Shown: positions 1 to 6,878, numbered from the stretch's first letter. The stretch is 9,492 nucleotides of DNA from JAIMBK01 sp040755215 (GCA_040755215.1 JBFMBG010000104.1:1-9492); one strand, 5' to 3'. The notes: generated by a model not told the origin, from the sequence alone. Translations and numbers: made by a program.

Positions 1-55
1 GTTGTATTCGGTTTTGTAGCATACCCAAAACACGGCCTGCCCATACATAAAAAAG

Positions 56-811
56 ATGTATATCGCGTCGATAGCAGTCCAGCTACTGTTTTTCATGGCC
101 ATTCCCTACTGGTTGATTAAAAATAACATGGCCCTTAATATCTCATGGCCTTTATATGCCGAGGTGTTGTGGGCAGCCGGCGGGCTGCTGGCCTGGTACG
201 CGGTTGTTTCTTTCGTCTTCGTACCTGTAGTTGTATTTTTGTTTGGCAGGCGTGCCTGGTGCACCTTTATATGCGGTACGGGAGTGCTGGCAGAAACTCT
301 GGGCAATGATTACAGGATTTTCGGGTCAAAAGCCAAAACCCCGCCTCCAGGCTTTATTGCCATTAAATGGATTATTCTGGTTCTGACTGTTGTTTTTACG
401 GTCCTCGCTTTTTCAGGTTTTACGCGGGAAAAAGCGTTCAGCCTGGCCTTCATGATAGTTTTCATCCTGCTCCTGAGAACACTGTTCATGCAAGCGGTAA
501 ACATAATCCTGATGCCGAAACTGGGCACCCGGATTTGGTGCAAGTACTTCTGTCCCCAGGGGCTGCTGATCGGCCTGATTTCGAGTATTGGCAGGTTTGC
601 TTTGGTCAAGGACGAGAGCCTTTGCACAGGTTGCGGCATATGCAACCAGCATTGTTCCATGTCTATAGACATTACCGGCGGCCCTGCGGTTAACCGCAGC
701 GGGGAATGTGTGGGGTGCGGGGTGTGCGTTGAAGTATGTCCTCAGAAAGCTCTTTCCATGACTACCGGCGCCGTTTCAGGCGTTGAAAAAAGTGATAAGG
801 TAGGGGTTTAA
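56..811 (+). CDS. NapH-like membrane polyferredoxin (4Fe-4S, Fer4_5 type), N-terminus probably incomplete
   Basis: An integral membrane iron-sulfur protein that likely carries electrons between a membrane redox partner and soluble proteins. Hydrophobic segments lie near residues 5-21, 38-63, 101-120 and 128-152. Two CX3C motifs typical of the NapH/YccM family follow membrane segments (C69/C73 and C162/C166, the second as CX3CP). Two classical 4Fe-4S motifs come next: C190, C193, C196, C200 and C218, C221, C224, C228. The C-terminus is short and polar. No Shine-Dalgarno site precedes the ATG at 56, and the same-frame stop at 17-19 prevents a longer start. Frame 1 is open from base 1 and would join this frame if one A of the A6 run at 49-54 were removed, so the true protein probably begins outside the window. 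The family is clear; the physiological partner is unknown. About 340 bp separate it from metF, so co-transcription is not shown. Confidence 0.85.
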   Translation: MYIASIAVQLLFFMAIPYWLIKNNMALNISWPLYAEVLWAAGGLLAWYAVVSFVFVPVVVFLFGRRAWCTFICGTGVLAETLGNDYRIFGSKAKTPPPGFIAIKWIILVLTVVFTVLAFSGFTREKAFSLAFMIVFILLLRTLFMQAVNIILMPKLGTRIWCKYFCPQGLLIGLISSIGRFALVKDESLCTGCGICNQHCSMSIDITGGPAVNRSGECVGCGVCVEVCPQKALSMTTGAVSGVEKSDKVGV

Positions 812-1152
812 TCCCGCTAGATTAGATCGCGACACCATGTAAGTTGGTGAACGAGAGAGAAACAAAGATTAACAGGAGAATTCGTAAAAAAGAGGAGAAA
901 AAGCCGCTTCCAAAGAGATAGCGTTGAAATTTACGGGAGGGGGGGTGAAAACATGATTGCAGTAAATTTGCGAGATTGGTAAAATTGTGCCAGACCATTC
1001 CTGGGTTGGATAGGCAGACTTATCTCAGGGGGCTTTTAAAAAGTGAAACACCCCCCAAAAAGCCTGAAGAGAAATAGCTTTTTGCTGTTAAGTGCATAAG
1101 CGATAACGTATCGAAAAGGCAAATAAGCTTAAGCGAAAGGAAGAACGGGAGG
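812..1152. other. Purine-rich 341-bp spacer without a convincing gene
   Basis: No reading frame here resembles a known protein. The stretch from about 850 to 905 is strongly purine-rich and holds two AGGAG-like sites. A very G-rich Shine-Dalgarno-like site (935-946) precedes a nine-codon frame, ATG at 953 to TAA at 980-982. A GGGGG run (1028-1032) can pair with the C run at 1051-1056; alternatively GCTTTT (1032-1037) can pair with AAAAGC (1058-1063). A short palindrome, CGATA-ACG-TATCG, lies at 1101-1113. No obvious sigma-A promoter or known riboswitch core was recognised. It presumably contains the metF leader. Confidence 0.5.
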
Positions 1153-2023
1153 ATGGCTTTAATTGAAAAGTTAGGTAAAAAATTTGTGATTACCACCGAA
1201 TTAGGCCCCACCAATGGAACTGACGTCAAGTCCACGCTGGAAAAAGCCCGCCAGTATGTTCATTTAGACGGGATCAACATCCATGACTGTCCCGGAGCCA
1301 ACCTGAGGATCAATTCCATTGCCCTGGCCCACCTTGTCCAGACTGAACTGGGCATAGATACCATTCCTCATTTCACCTGCCGCGACCGCAGCCTTTTAGG
1401 CACTCAGGCCGACCTCCTGAGTGCCCACGCGCTGGGTATCCGCTACCTCCTGGCGACCACCGGCGACCATCCGAGACACGGTCCCTTTCCTAAATCCTCA
1501 GCAGTTTATGATTTGCATACCATCGAGCTGATCCGTTTAATTAAACAAATGAATAAAGGACTGGACGCCAACGGGAAAGAATTTAAAGGGCCCACTTCTT
1601 TTTATGTCAGCGCCACTGCCGCGCCGGTCGCGCCAAATATGGAGGCGGTCTACAGCCGGGTGCAAAAGAAAATTGAAGCCGGGGCGGATTTCTTCCAGAC
1701 CCAGCCGGTATACGACGTGGAGAAAGCGATTGCCTTTGCCGGAAGAATGAAGGAGTTCAAAACCCCCGTAATTCTGGGGGTAATGCCCCTGAAAAGCCTG
1801 AAAATGGCCGAGTACATGCGCGATCACGTGGAGGGGGTGGAAATTCCCGAAGAGGTCATGAAAAGGATGAAGGAACCTGGCACGCCGGGAATAAATATTG
1901 TTTGCGAGATCGTGGAACTGGTCTATAAGTACGTTGACGGTATTCAACATCATGGCCAGGGGAGACGTGCAGGCCAGCAATGTCATCATTGAGAAGATTT
2001 TAAGTCTGACGGCGGGAAACTAG
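1153..2023 (+). CDS. metF: Methylenetetrahydrofolate reductase (MetF), with a 3'-terminal frameshift
   Basis: A TIM-barrel flavoprotein that reduces 5,10-methylene-THF to 5-methyl-THF, the last step of the methyl branch of the Wood-Ljungdahl pathway before methyl transfer. Family signatures are TTELGP with the probable catalytic acid E16, HFTCRDR (73-79), ATTGDHP with D105 in the flavin-binding region, and GADFFQTQP (177-185), containing the folate-site Gln region. The start fits GAAAGGAAG at 1135-1143; a second G-rich site abuts the ATG. As read, the frame ends at 1992 (279 aa) with a tail unlike the family (IQHHGQGRRAG...). Skipping one A at 1946-1947 gives DGIHIMARGDVQASNVIIEKIL and a stop at 2021-2023 (289 aa), which is the expected MetF C-terminus. 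It is the short form without a regulatory domain. No metV partner is seen here. Confidence 0.9.
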
Positions 2024-2237
2024 GATGGTTGTCCCATAGCTTACGTAGACAGGGGGATAGAGTCTGGTATTGCAACCGGATGGCAACCGGGTTGAGGGAA
2101 ATTGCTTTCTTTCCTTACTATTACTGGAAGCCAAAAATCAGCCTGACCACGCATGTTTTATAAGGACATGCCTTTCCTGTATTTTTCGCGTAGTAAGGAA
2201 CAGAGGGTAGTGTGCTTATCGGAAGGGAGCTGATTAT
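2024..2237. other. Intergenic region with nested inverted repeats, possible structured leader
   Basis: No gene is seen. TTCCTTACTA (2111-2120) is perfectly complementary to TAGTAAGGAA (2191-2200). Between these arms lies a hairpin GCATGT (2151-2156) / ACATGC (2166-2171) with a 9-nt loop. Further left, GCAACCGG occurs twice (2072-2079 and 2083-2090), one helical turn apart, and CAACC (2073-2077) can pair with GGTTG (2090-2094). No T-tract follows the arms, so this is not a normal terminator. It matches no riboswitch class that I recognise. It lies directly upstream of the TTG-started flavoprotein gene and may be its leader or operator region. Confidence 0.35.
2225..2229 (+). promoter_or_regulatory. 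Ribosome binding site supporting a TTG start
   Basis: GGGAG lies 8 nt before the TTG at 2238. There is no in-frame ATG nearby, and the very next codons begin the FAD-binding beta strand, so the TTG start is well supported. Confidence 0.7.
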
Positions 2238-3494
2238 TTGCCGTATTTAATCCTTGGCTGCAGCGCCGCGGGAATTGCTGCTGCAGAGGCAATCCGGCAA
2301 GTGGACAGGATAACGCCCCTAACGATGGTTTCGGCAGAAAATATTCCGGCTTATGCCCGTTGTCTCTTACCGGAATTACTTACCGGCCGTTTTTCGCCGC
2401 CTGAGTTGGGATGGCGGGAGGAAGACTTCTATGTCCGGAACAAGATTAAACTTATCCTGGACAACCCGGCAGTAAGGCTCAAACTGCGTGGCAAAACGGT
2501 AAAGCTGGCGGACGGGACAGAAATCAAATACGAACGGCTGCTTTTGGCCACCGGGGCAAAGAGCATATCTTTATCGTCTGTCCCGGGGGCAAACCTGGCT
2601 GTTCCTTTTCGTACGCTTGCCGAAGCAGATAGTATCTTGAAGGAGGCAGAAAGAGAAAAAGAGGCTGTAATCATTGGGGCGGGTCCGGTGGGTTTAAAAG
2701 CGGCCGTTGCGCTCAGCCACACCGGGATGCGGGTAACGGTGGTTGAACAGGCAGCCTGGATCATGCCGGCCTTCCTGGAGGAAGAAAGCGCCCGGATCTT
2801 ACAGGATGCTTTACAAAAGGAAGGCATTGAATTTATCACCGGCCAGCGGGTAAAAAGCATTAAGATTATGGAAGAGCCTGGCCTGACGCAGGGCCGGGGG
2901 AAAAAAATCGAACTGGCCGGAGGAAAATGCCTGACGGCGGGGATGGTCTTGAACACCACCGGTATTTTGCCCAATAAAGAGCTGGCGACCGAAGCGGGGA
3001 TCGCCACAGAACAGGGCATTGTGGTGGACCGCCACCAGCAGACCAGTTTACCGGATGTATACGCCGCCGGCGACGTATGTCAGGTGAAAGATGAGCTCAC
3101 CGGCCGGGCGGTAATTCCCGGCCGGTGGGACGTGGCAGTTGCGCAGGGGAGGGTGGCCGGCTATAACATGGCGGGAGCGAAGCGGGCCGGCAGCGAGTAC
3201 ATCGCCATGCACGCCGGCCAGTACGGGTCGCTGCCGGTGGTTACCCTTGGCCTGGGCAACGCAAAACCTGACCGGGAATACCGCATCTATACCCTGGCCC
3301 AACCGGAAAGAGGACTTTACCGACGCCTGGTTTTCTTAAACGGGCGCCTGGTGGGGGCCATTTTCCTGGGGGATGTTTCCCGGGCCGGGGTTTTTGCTGC
3401 TTTCATCAGGAGCGGAAAGGAGGTGGCAAAAGAGGCGCCGGAAATGTTAAAAGGAAGGCTGCCGGTAACGCTGCCGCTGGCAGGCCGAAGGTAA
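2238..3494 (+). CDS. NAD(P)/FAD-dependent oxidoreductase (class-I pyridine nucleotide-disulfide type)
   Basis: A two-dinucleotide-domain flavoprotein of 418 aa, likely cytoplasmic, moving electrons between NAD(P)H and an iron-sulfur or small-molecule partner. The N-terminal FAD motif is YLILGCSAAGIAAAEAI (3-19), a variant of GxGxxG. ATG at 104-106 closes the first FAD segment. The NAD(P) motif GAGPVG is at 147-152 within a second Rossmann fold, and the second FAD contact is AAGD with D279. YARCLLPELL places a cysteine at residue 42, where related NADH oxidase and CoA-disulfide reductase enzymes carry their redox cysteine, but the surrounding motif differs, so a redox role is uncertain. It resembles the flavin nucleotide oxidoreductases found beside cooS/cooF. 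It starts at TTG. The 119-bp gap to the next gene suggests, but does not prove, one transcript. The substrate is not determined by sequence. Confidence 0.88.
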   Translation: MPYLILGCSAAGIAAAEAIRQVDRITPLTMVSAENIPAYARCLLPELLTGRFSPPELGWREEDFYVRNKIKLILDNPAVRLKLRGKTVKLADGTEIKYERLLLATGAKSISLSSVPGANLAVPFRTLAEADSILKEAEREKEAVIIGAGPVGLKAAVALSHTGMRVTVVEQAAWIMPAFLEEESARILQDALQKEGIEFITGQRVKSIKIMEEPGLTQGRGKKIELAGGKCLTAGMVLNTTGILPNKELATEAGIATEQGIVVDRHQQTSLPDVYAAGDVCQVKDELTGRAVIPGRWDVAVAQGRVAGYNMAGAKRAGSEYIAMHAGQYGSLPVVTLGLGNAKPDREYRIYTLAQPERGLYRRLVFLNGRLVGAIFLGDVSRAGVFAAFIRSGKEVAKEAPEMLKGRLPVTLPLAGRR

Positions 3495-3594
3495 AAAATT
3501 TTCCGGCCAGGAGGACAAAAAAGGAAGACGACCTGGTTATTCCGGTACCTTTAGTGGGGCAGCGAAAAAATTTTCCTTGTTTCCAAAATTTTTT
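3493..3594 (+). repeat. A6T4 direct repeat plus AT-only inverted repeat in the gene-3/gene-4 spacer
   Basis: AAAAAATTTTCC occurs at 3493-3504, overlapping the upstream stop codon, and again at 3565-3576. AAAATTTTTT at 3585-3594 is the exact complement of the first ten bases of both copies. The nearer pair forms a 10-bp AT-only hairpin with a 10-nt loop (3575-3584) just before the Shine-Dalgarno site at 3595-3604. The stem lacks G-C pairs, so it is a poor intrinsic terminator. It may be a curved or protein-binding site, or a weak RNA switch. Confidence 0.4.
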
Positions 3595-3613
3595 AGGGGA
3601 GAGGATGAATTTT

Positions 3614-4387
3614 ATGAAGAAAACTCTGCTCATCACAGGATGCCTGATCATGGCTCTGGTGGTTGCCTCCGTTGCCATGGCGGGAGGTAACCCGGTCAAG
3701 TTAATTGTCAATGGCAAGGAAATTGCCTGTGACCAGCCGCCGATCATCGAAAACGGGAGAACACTGGTGCCCATCCGCGCTGCTGCGGAAGCCCTGAGGG
3801 CCAGGGTAGACTGGGACCAGGACAATTATGCGGTAAACATTACGGCTGCTCTGCCGGCAGCAGACGGAGGAGATAAATACCTGCGCGGCTTAAACGACCC
3901 GGCGGCGGAAAAGCCGAGTATTAACAGCAATTTTGTAAAGGCCGGCGATCTGCTGGCGGTCCTGGACGACGATAAAGACGGGGATCTTTGTGACTACCGT
4001 CCCGGCCACAGCGGCGGCGATACCATTGCCAATGACCCCCTGGTGCTGGATTTAAGAGGAAAGGCAGCTTATGAAGCCGGGCACATCCCGGGCGCCGTCT
4101 GGATTGCCAATGCTGAGAACATCGGCAAGAGCGAAAACGTCCAGGCCCTCCGGGAGGCCTTAGCGAAACATGTTGCCGCGGGCGGAAAGAATGAAATAGT
4201 TGCTTACTGTTTTACCGCCCATACGGCTGGTCTGGCCTGCGGCGTGCTGGGCACGCAAGGATTTAACGTGAAAAGCTTAAGGTTTGGTTACGCAATTGGC
4301 TGGGAAGGCACGCAGCAGGCCGACGCGCCCATCTACGGCCCAAGGGAGGACAAAGACGGCAAGCCCGTACCATATCCTGAAAAGTAA
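3614..4387 (+). CDS. Exported protein: copper amine oxidase N-terminal domain, calcium motif, rhodanese domain
   Basis: A 257-aa precursor. A signal peptide (KK, hydrophobic 4-21, likely AMA cleavage after residue 23) indicates export. Residues 28-78 match the copper amine oxidase N-terminal domain (VNGKEI... RTLVPIRAAAEAL... VDWD), a small surface-associated fold in Firmicutes. DDDKDGDLCD (118-127) fits the DxDxDGxxC pattern of Excalibur/EF-hand-like calcium sites. Residues about 140-232 are a rhodanese domain: LVLDLRGKAAYEAGHIPGA, then the active-site loop with C199 (YCFTAHTAG). It probably handles sulfane sulfur outside the membrane. Other cysteines are C39, C126 and C209. The start is uncertain: ATG 3614 has GAGG at a 9-nt spacing, while ATG 3605 gives three more residues. 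A start at 3554 would put a long polar tail before the signal peptide and is unlikely. Confidence 0.85.
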   Translation: MKKTLLITGCLIMALVVASVAMAGGNPVKLIVNGKEIACDQPPIIENGRTLVPIRAAAEALRARVDWDQDNYAVNITAALPAADGGDKYLRGLNDPAAEKPSINSNFVKAGDLLAVLDDDKDGDLCDYRPGHSGGDTIANDPLVLDLRGKAAYEAGHIPGAVWIANAENIGKSENVQALREALAKHVAAGGKNEIVAYCFTAHTAGLACGVLGTQGFNVKSLRFGYAIGWEGTQQADAPIYGPREDKDGKPVPYPEK

Positions 4388-4430
4388 GCTATTACGGTAT
4401 CTCTTAACATAAAGAAGGTTGGGCAATGAT

Positions 4431-4470
4431 AGCTGGCAGCATTGCTGCTGCCAGCTTAAGAAATTTTTTT
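4431..4470 (+). terminator. Intrinsic terminator or attenuator hairpin
   Basis: AGCTGGCAGC (4431-4440) and GCTGCCAGCT (4447-4456) form a perfect 10-bp GC-rich stem with a 6-nt loop, followed after seven bases by T7 (4464-4470). It ends only 20 nt before the next ATG, so a promoter cannot fit between them. GCAATG (4423-4428) can also pair with CATTGC (4440-4445), trapping most of the first terminator arm in a loop. This makes an attenuator in the leader of the downstream gene plausible. Confidence 0.75.
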
Positions 4471-4490
4471 GAGAAAGGAAGGTTTGTTTT

Positions 4491-4844
4491 ATGGCCCGCA
4501 TTGGCATCATTTCTTGCCAGAAAATCAAAGATATTACCTGTGTATCTTGCATAAAGTGTTTTAAGGCCATTGCCCAAAAGCAGGGGAATTTTGAGCGCTA
4601 CGATGATCTTGAAGTGGTTTTCATGGGGGATTGCGGCGGCTGTCCAGGCCTGGTCATGCCCAAGCTGGGGCTGATCATGGATATGGCGTGCACATACGAA
4701 AGGGACGTTGATGTAATCTACCTGGGAACCTGCGTGATGAAAGCACGCGAAACTGCCCAGTGTCCCATCAACCCAGAAGAGATCAGCAAGAAAATAAAGG
4801 CAAAGTTTGGTAAAGAGGTGATCTTAGGAACACATCCATGGTAG
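4491..4844 (+). CDS. Small cysteine-rich CGGC-domain protein, putative metal binder
   Basis: A 117-aa cytoplasmic protein of the CGGC domain family, named for the motif seen here as DCGGCPG (C48, C51). The family is proposed to bind metal or an iron-sulfur cluster; the function is not established. Nine cysteines are present: C9, C17, C20, C23, C48, C51, C67, C81 and C91. The N-terminal C-x7-C-x2-C-x2-C series and the later GTCVMKARE and QCP motifs look like metal or cluster ligands. There is no signal peptide or membrane segment. The start has a good Shine-Dalgarno site (AAAGGAAGG at 4475-4483). The length is normal for the family. It sits between the exported rhodanese and cooS, just after a terminator-like hairpin. 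A role in metal or cluster supply for the adjacent Ni-Fe CODH, or in redox sensing, is possible but unproven. Confidence 0.82.
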   Translation: MARIGIISCQKIKDITCVSCIKCFKAIAQKQGNFERYDDLEVVFMGDCGGCPGLVMPKLGLIMDMACTYERDVDVIYLGTCVMKARETAQCPINPEEISKKIKAKFGKEVILGTHPW

Positions 4845-5002
4845 TCACTTACCAAAAACCAGTATAGTTGACTGCCCAGAGGGTGATTAAAAGGGCAAAA
4901 ATTATTGTCTTTCACTTATGATTTAGTCATCAAAGCAGGACCAGTAACTTTTTAAACCTGTGAAACCTTTATAGAGTAACAACAGGAAAAGGAGAGGTAT
5001 TC

Positions 5003-6865
5003 ATGGAGAATATCCGTTCGGTTGACCCGGCCTCTTTGCAGATGCTTAAGATTGCTCGCGAACAGGGAATAGAAACCGCCTGGGACCGCTATCAGGCTCA
5101 ACAGCCCCAGTGCGGTTTTGGGGAACTGGGGCTGTGCTGTCGAAACTGCAATATGGGCCCCTGCCGGATCGATCCCTTTGGGGATGGACCCCAAAAAGGA
5201 GTGTGCGGAGCAACGGCCGAGATCATCGTCGCGCGCAACCTTTTACGCATGATTGCGGCGGGGGCAGCGGCGCATTCCGACCACGGGCGGGACATTATCG
5301 AAACCGTGAAAGGGGCAGCAACCGGCGAAGCAAAGGACTACCGCATTAAGGACGAAGAAAAACTAAAGAGATTAGCGCAGGAATACAACATTCCCACGGA
5401 AGGCAAAGCGATTAAAGAAGTGGCCGTGGAACTGGCGGAAACCGTATTGGAGGAATTTGGCACCAAAAAAGGCCGCCTGCAAACGGTGGACCGGGTACCG
5501 CGCAGGCGCAAAGAAATATGGCAAAAGCTGGGCCTTTTGCCGCGCGGCATCGACCGGGAAGTAGTGGAAGCCATGCACCGCACCCACATGGGGGTGGACA
5601 ACGATCCGGCCAACCTCCTTTTGCAGGGCTTGCGCTGCAGCATTTCCGACGGTTGGGGCGGCTCCCTTTTGGCCACCGAGTTTTCCGACGTTTTGTTTGG
5701 TACCCCCCAGCCAGTCAAGGGTAAAAGCAACCTGGGCGTAATTCGGGAAGACGCGGTTAATGTGCTGGTCCACGGCCACGAGCCCCTTCTTTCCGAAATG
5801 CTGGTGGCGGCGGCTTTAGATCCGGATTTGATCGCCGCCGCCAAAGCAAAGGGGGCAAGCGGCATCAATCTGGTGGGCATGTGCTGCACCGGTAACGAAA
5901 TCTTAATGCGCCACGGCATCCCGGCCGCCGGCAACTTCCTCCAGCAGGAACTGGCGGTGATTACCGGAGCATGTGAGGCCGTGGTGGTGGATGTCCAGTG
6001 CATCATGCCTGCCCTGGGCCAGGTGGCTTCCTGCTACCACACAAAGCTTATTTCCACCTCGCCCAAGGCCAAATTCCCCGGCGCCGTGCACATTCCTTTT
6101 GACGAGCACCACGCCCTGGAGACAGCCAGGGAGATTATCCGCCGGGCCATTGAAAATTATCCTCACCGGAACAGGGACCGTGTTTTTATCCCCGGGGAAA
6201 CCACCGAATACATGGCCGGTTTCAGCGCCGAAGCAATTTTAAAGGCGCTGGGCGGTACGCTGACGCCGCTGATCGAGGCGATCAAAAACAAAAGCATCAG
6301 GGGAATCGCCGCCCTGGTAGGCTGCAACAACCCCAAGATAACGCAGGACGACAACCATATCAAGATGGCCAAAGCGCTCATTGCCCGGGATGTGCTGGTG
6401 GTCGAAACCGGCTGCGCGGCCATCGCCAGCGCGAAGGCGGGGCTGCTTTTGCCGGCGGCGGCGGAGCTGGCCGGGCCGGGTCTGGCCGGAGTTTGCCGGA
6501 CGCTGGGGATCCCGCCCGTTCTGCACATGGGTTCTTGCGTGGATATCAGCCGGATTTTAACGGTGGCGGCAGCCATTGCTAAGGAACTGGGGGTGGATAT
6601 TGCCGATCTTCCCGTGGCCGGGGCAGCGCCCGAATGGATGTCCGAAAAGGCGGTAAGCATTGGCGCTTACGTGGTGGCCTCCGGGATCTTTACCGTTTTA
6701 GGCACCGTCCCGCCTGTGCTGGGCAGCAAAACGGTGACGGAGTTGCTCACCAGCCAGGTAAAGGACCTGGTCGGCGGCTGTTTTGCCGTGGAAACAGATC
6801 CCTTCCGGGCCGCCCAGTTGATGATTGAACAGATCAACGGCAAGCGGGCTGCGTTGGGCATTTAG
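5003..6865 (+). CDS. cooS: Anaerobic Ni-Fe carbon monoxide dehydrogenase catalytic subunit
   Basis: Homodimeric cytoplasmic enzyme that interconverts CO and CO2, passing electrons from the Ni-Fe-S C-cluster through the B- and D-clusters to a ferredoxin. All ligands are visible by comparison with the known CODH-II pattern: D-cluster C37 and C45; B-cluster C46, C49, C54, C68; C-cluster H259 (VHGHEP), C295 (MCCTGNE), C333 (DVQCIMP), C441 (VGCNNP), C471 (TGCAA) and C512 (GSCVD). The 620-aa length is normal and nothing is missing, so the enzyme is predicted to be active. The start has a strong site, AGGAGAGG, at 4989-4996. A 158-bp spacer precedes it and may hold its own promoter. The cooF gene follows after 13 nt. 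No acetyl-CoA synthase gene is adjacent, so this is the monofunctional CooS type rather than the AcsA subunit of the bifunctional complex. Confidence 0.97.
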   Translation: MENIRSVDPASLQMLKIAREQGIETAWDRYQAQQPQCGFGELGLCCRNCNMGPCRIDPFGDGPQKGVCGATAEIIVARNLLRMIAAGAAAHSDHGRDIIETVKGAATGEAKDYRIKDEEKLKRLAQEYNIPTEGKAIKEVAVELAETVLEEFGTKKGRLQTVDRVPRRRKEIWQKLGLLPRGIDREVVEAMHRTHMGVDNDPANLLLQGLRCSISDGWGGSLLATEFSDVLFGTPQPVKGKSNLGVIREDAVNVLVHGHEPLLSEMLVAAALDPDLIAAAKAKGASGINLVGMCCTGNEILMRHGIPAAGNFLQQELAVITGACEAVVVDVQCIMPALGQVASCYHTKLISTSPKAKFPGAVHIPFDEHHALETAREIIRRAIENYPHRNRDRVFIPGETTEYMAGFSAEAILKALGGTLTPLIEAIKNKSIRGIAALVGCNNPKITQDDNHIKMAKALIARDVLVVETGCAAIASAKAGLLLPAAAELAGPGLAGVCRTLGIPPVLHMGSCVDISRILTVAAAIAKELGVDIADLPVAGAAPEWMSEKAVSIGAYVVASGIFTVLGTVPPVLGSKTVTELLTSQVKDLVGGCFAVETDPFRAAQLMIEQINGKRAALGI

Positions 6866-6870
6866 GAGGT
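6864..6870 (+). promoter_or_regulatory. Ribosome binding site fixing the cooF start
   Basis: AGGAGGT overlaps the last two bases of the cooS stop codon (TAG, 6863-6865) and lies 8 nt before ATG 6879. It rules out the longer open frame beginning at 6825 inside cooS and suggests translational coupling of cooS and cooF. Confidence 0.85.
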
Positions 6871-6878
6871 GGCTGAAA

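Noticed and set aside
1100..1152. GGCAAA and GCGAAAGG segments resembling parts of a cyclic-di-GMP riboswitch.
   Set aside because: The required GACGCAAAGC-like core and the two supporting stems are absent, and the segment overlaps the metF ribosome site.
3554..3604. An earlier start for the exported rhodanese at 3554.
   Set aside because: It would add a polar, AT-hairpin-encoded tail ahead of a good signal peptide, and has no ribosome site.
4868..4897. TTGACT as a -35 box for cooS, and TGCCC/GGGCA (4873-4877, 4893-4897) as a terminator after the CGGC gene.
   Set aside because: No -10 hexamer lies at a suitable spacing. The hairpin has only five pairs and a 15-nt loop with no T-tract.
5338..6006. 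A long minus-strand open frame opposite cooS, and similar ones opposite the other genes.
   Set aside because: These are reading-frame shadows of strongly coding + strand genes and show no recognisable domain.
5003..6865. CooS as the AcsA subunit of an acetyl-CoA synthase complex.
   Set aside because: There is no acsB or corrinoid protein gene nearby, and the cooF neighbour fits the monofunctional type.
6825..6878. An upstream ATG for cooF at 6825.
   Set aside because: It lies within the conserved cooS C-terminus and lacks a ribosome site, while AGGAGGT at 6864-6870 fits ATG 6879.
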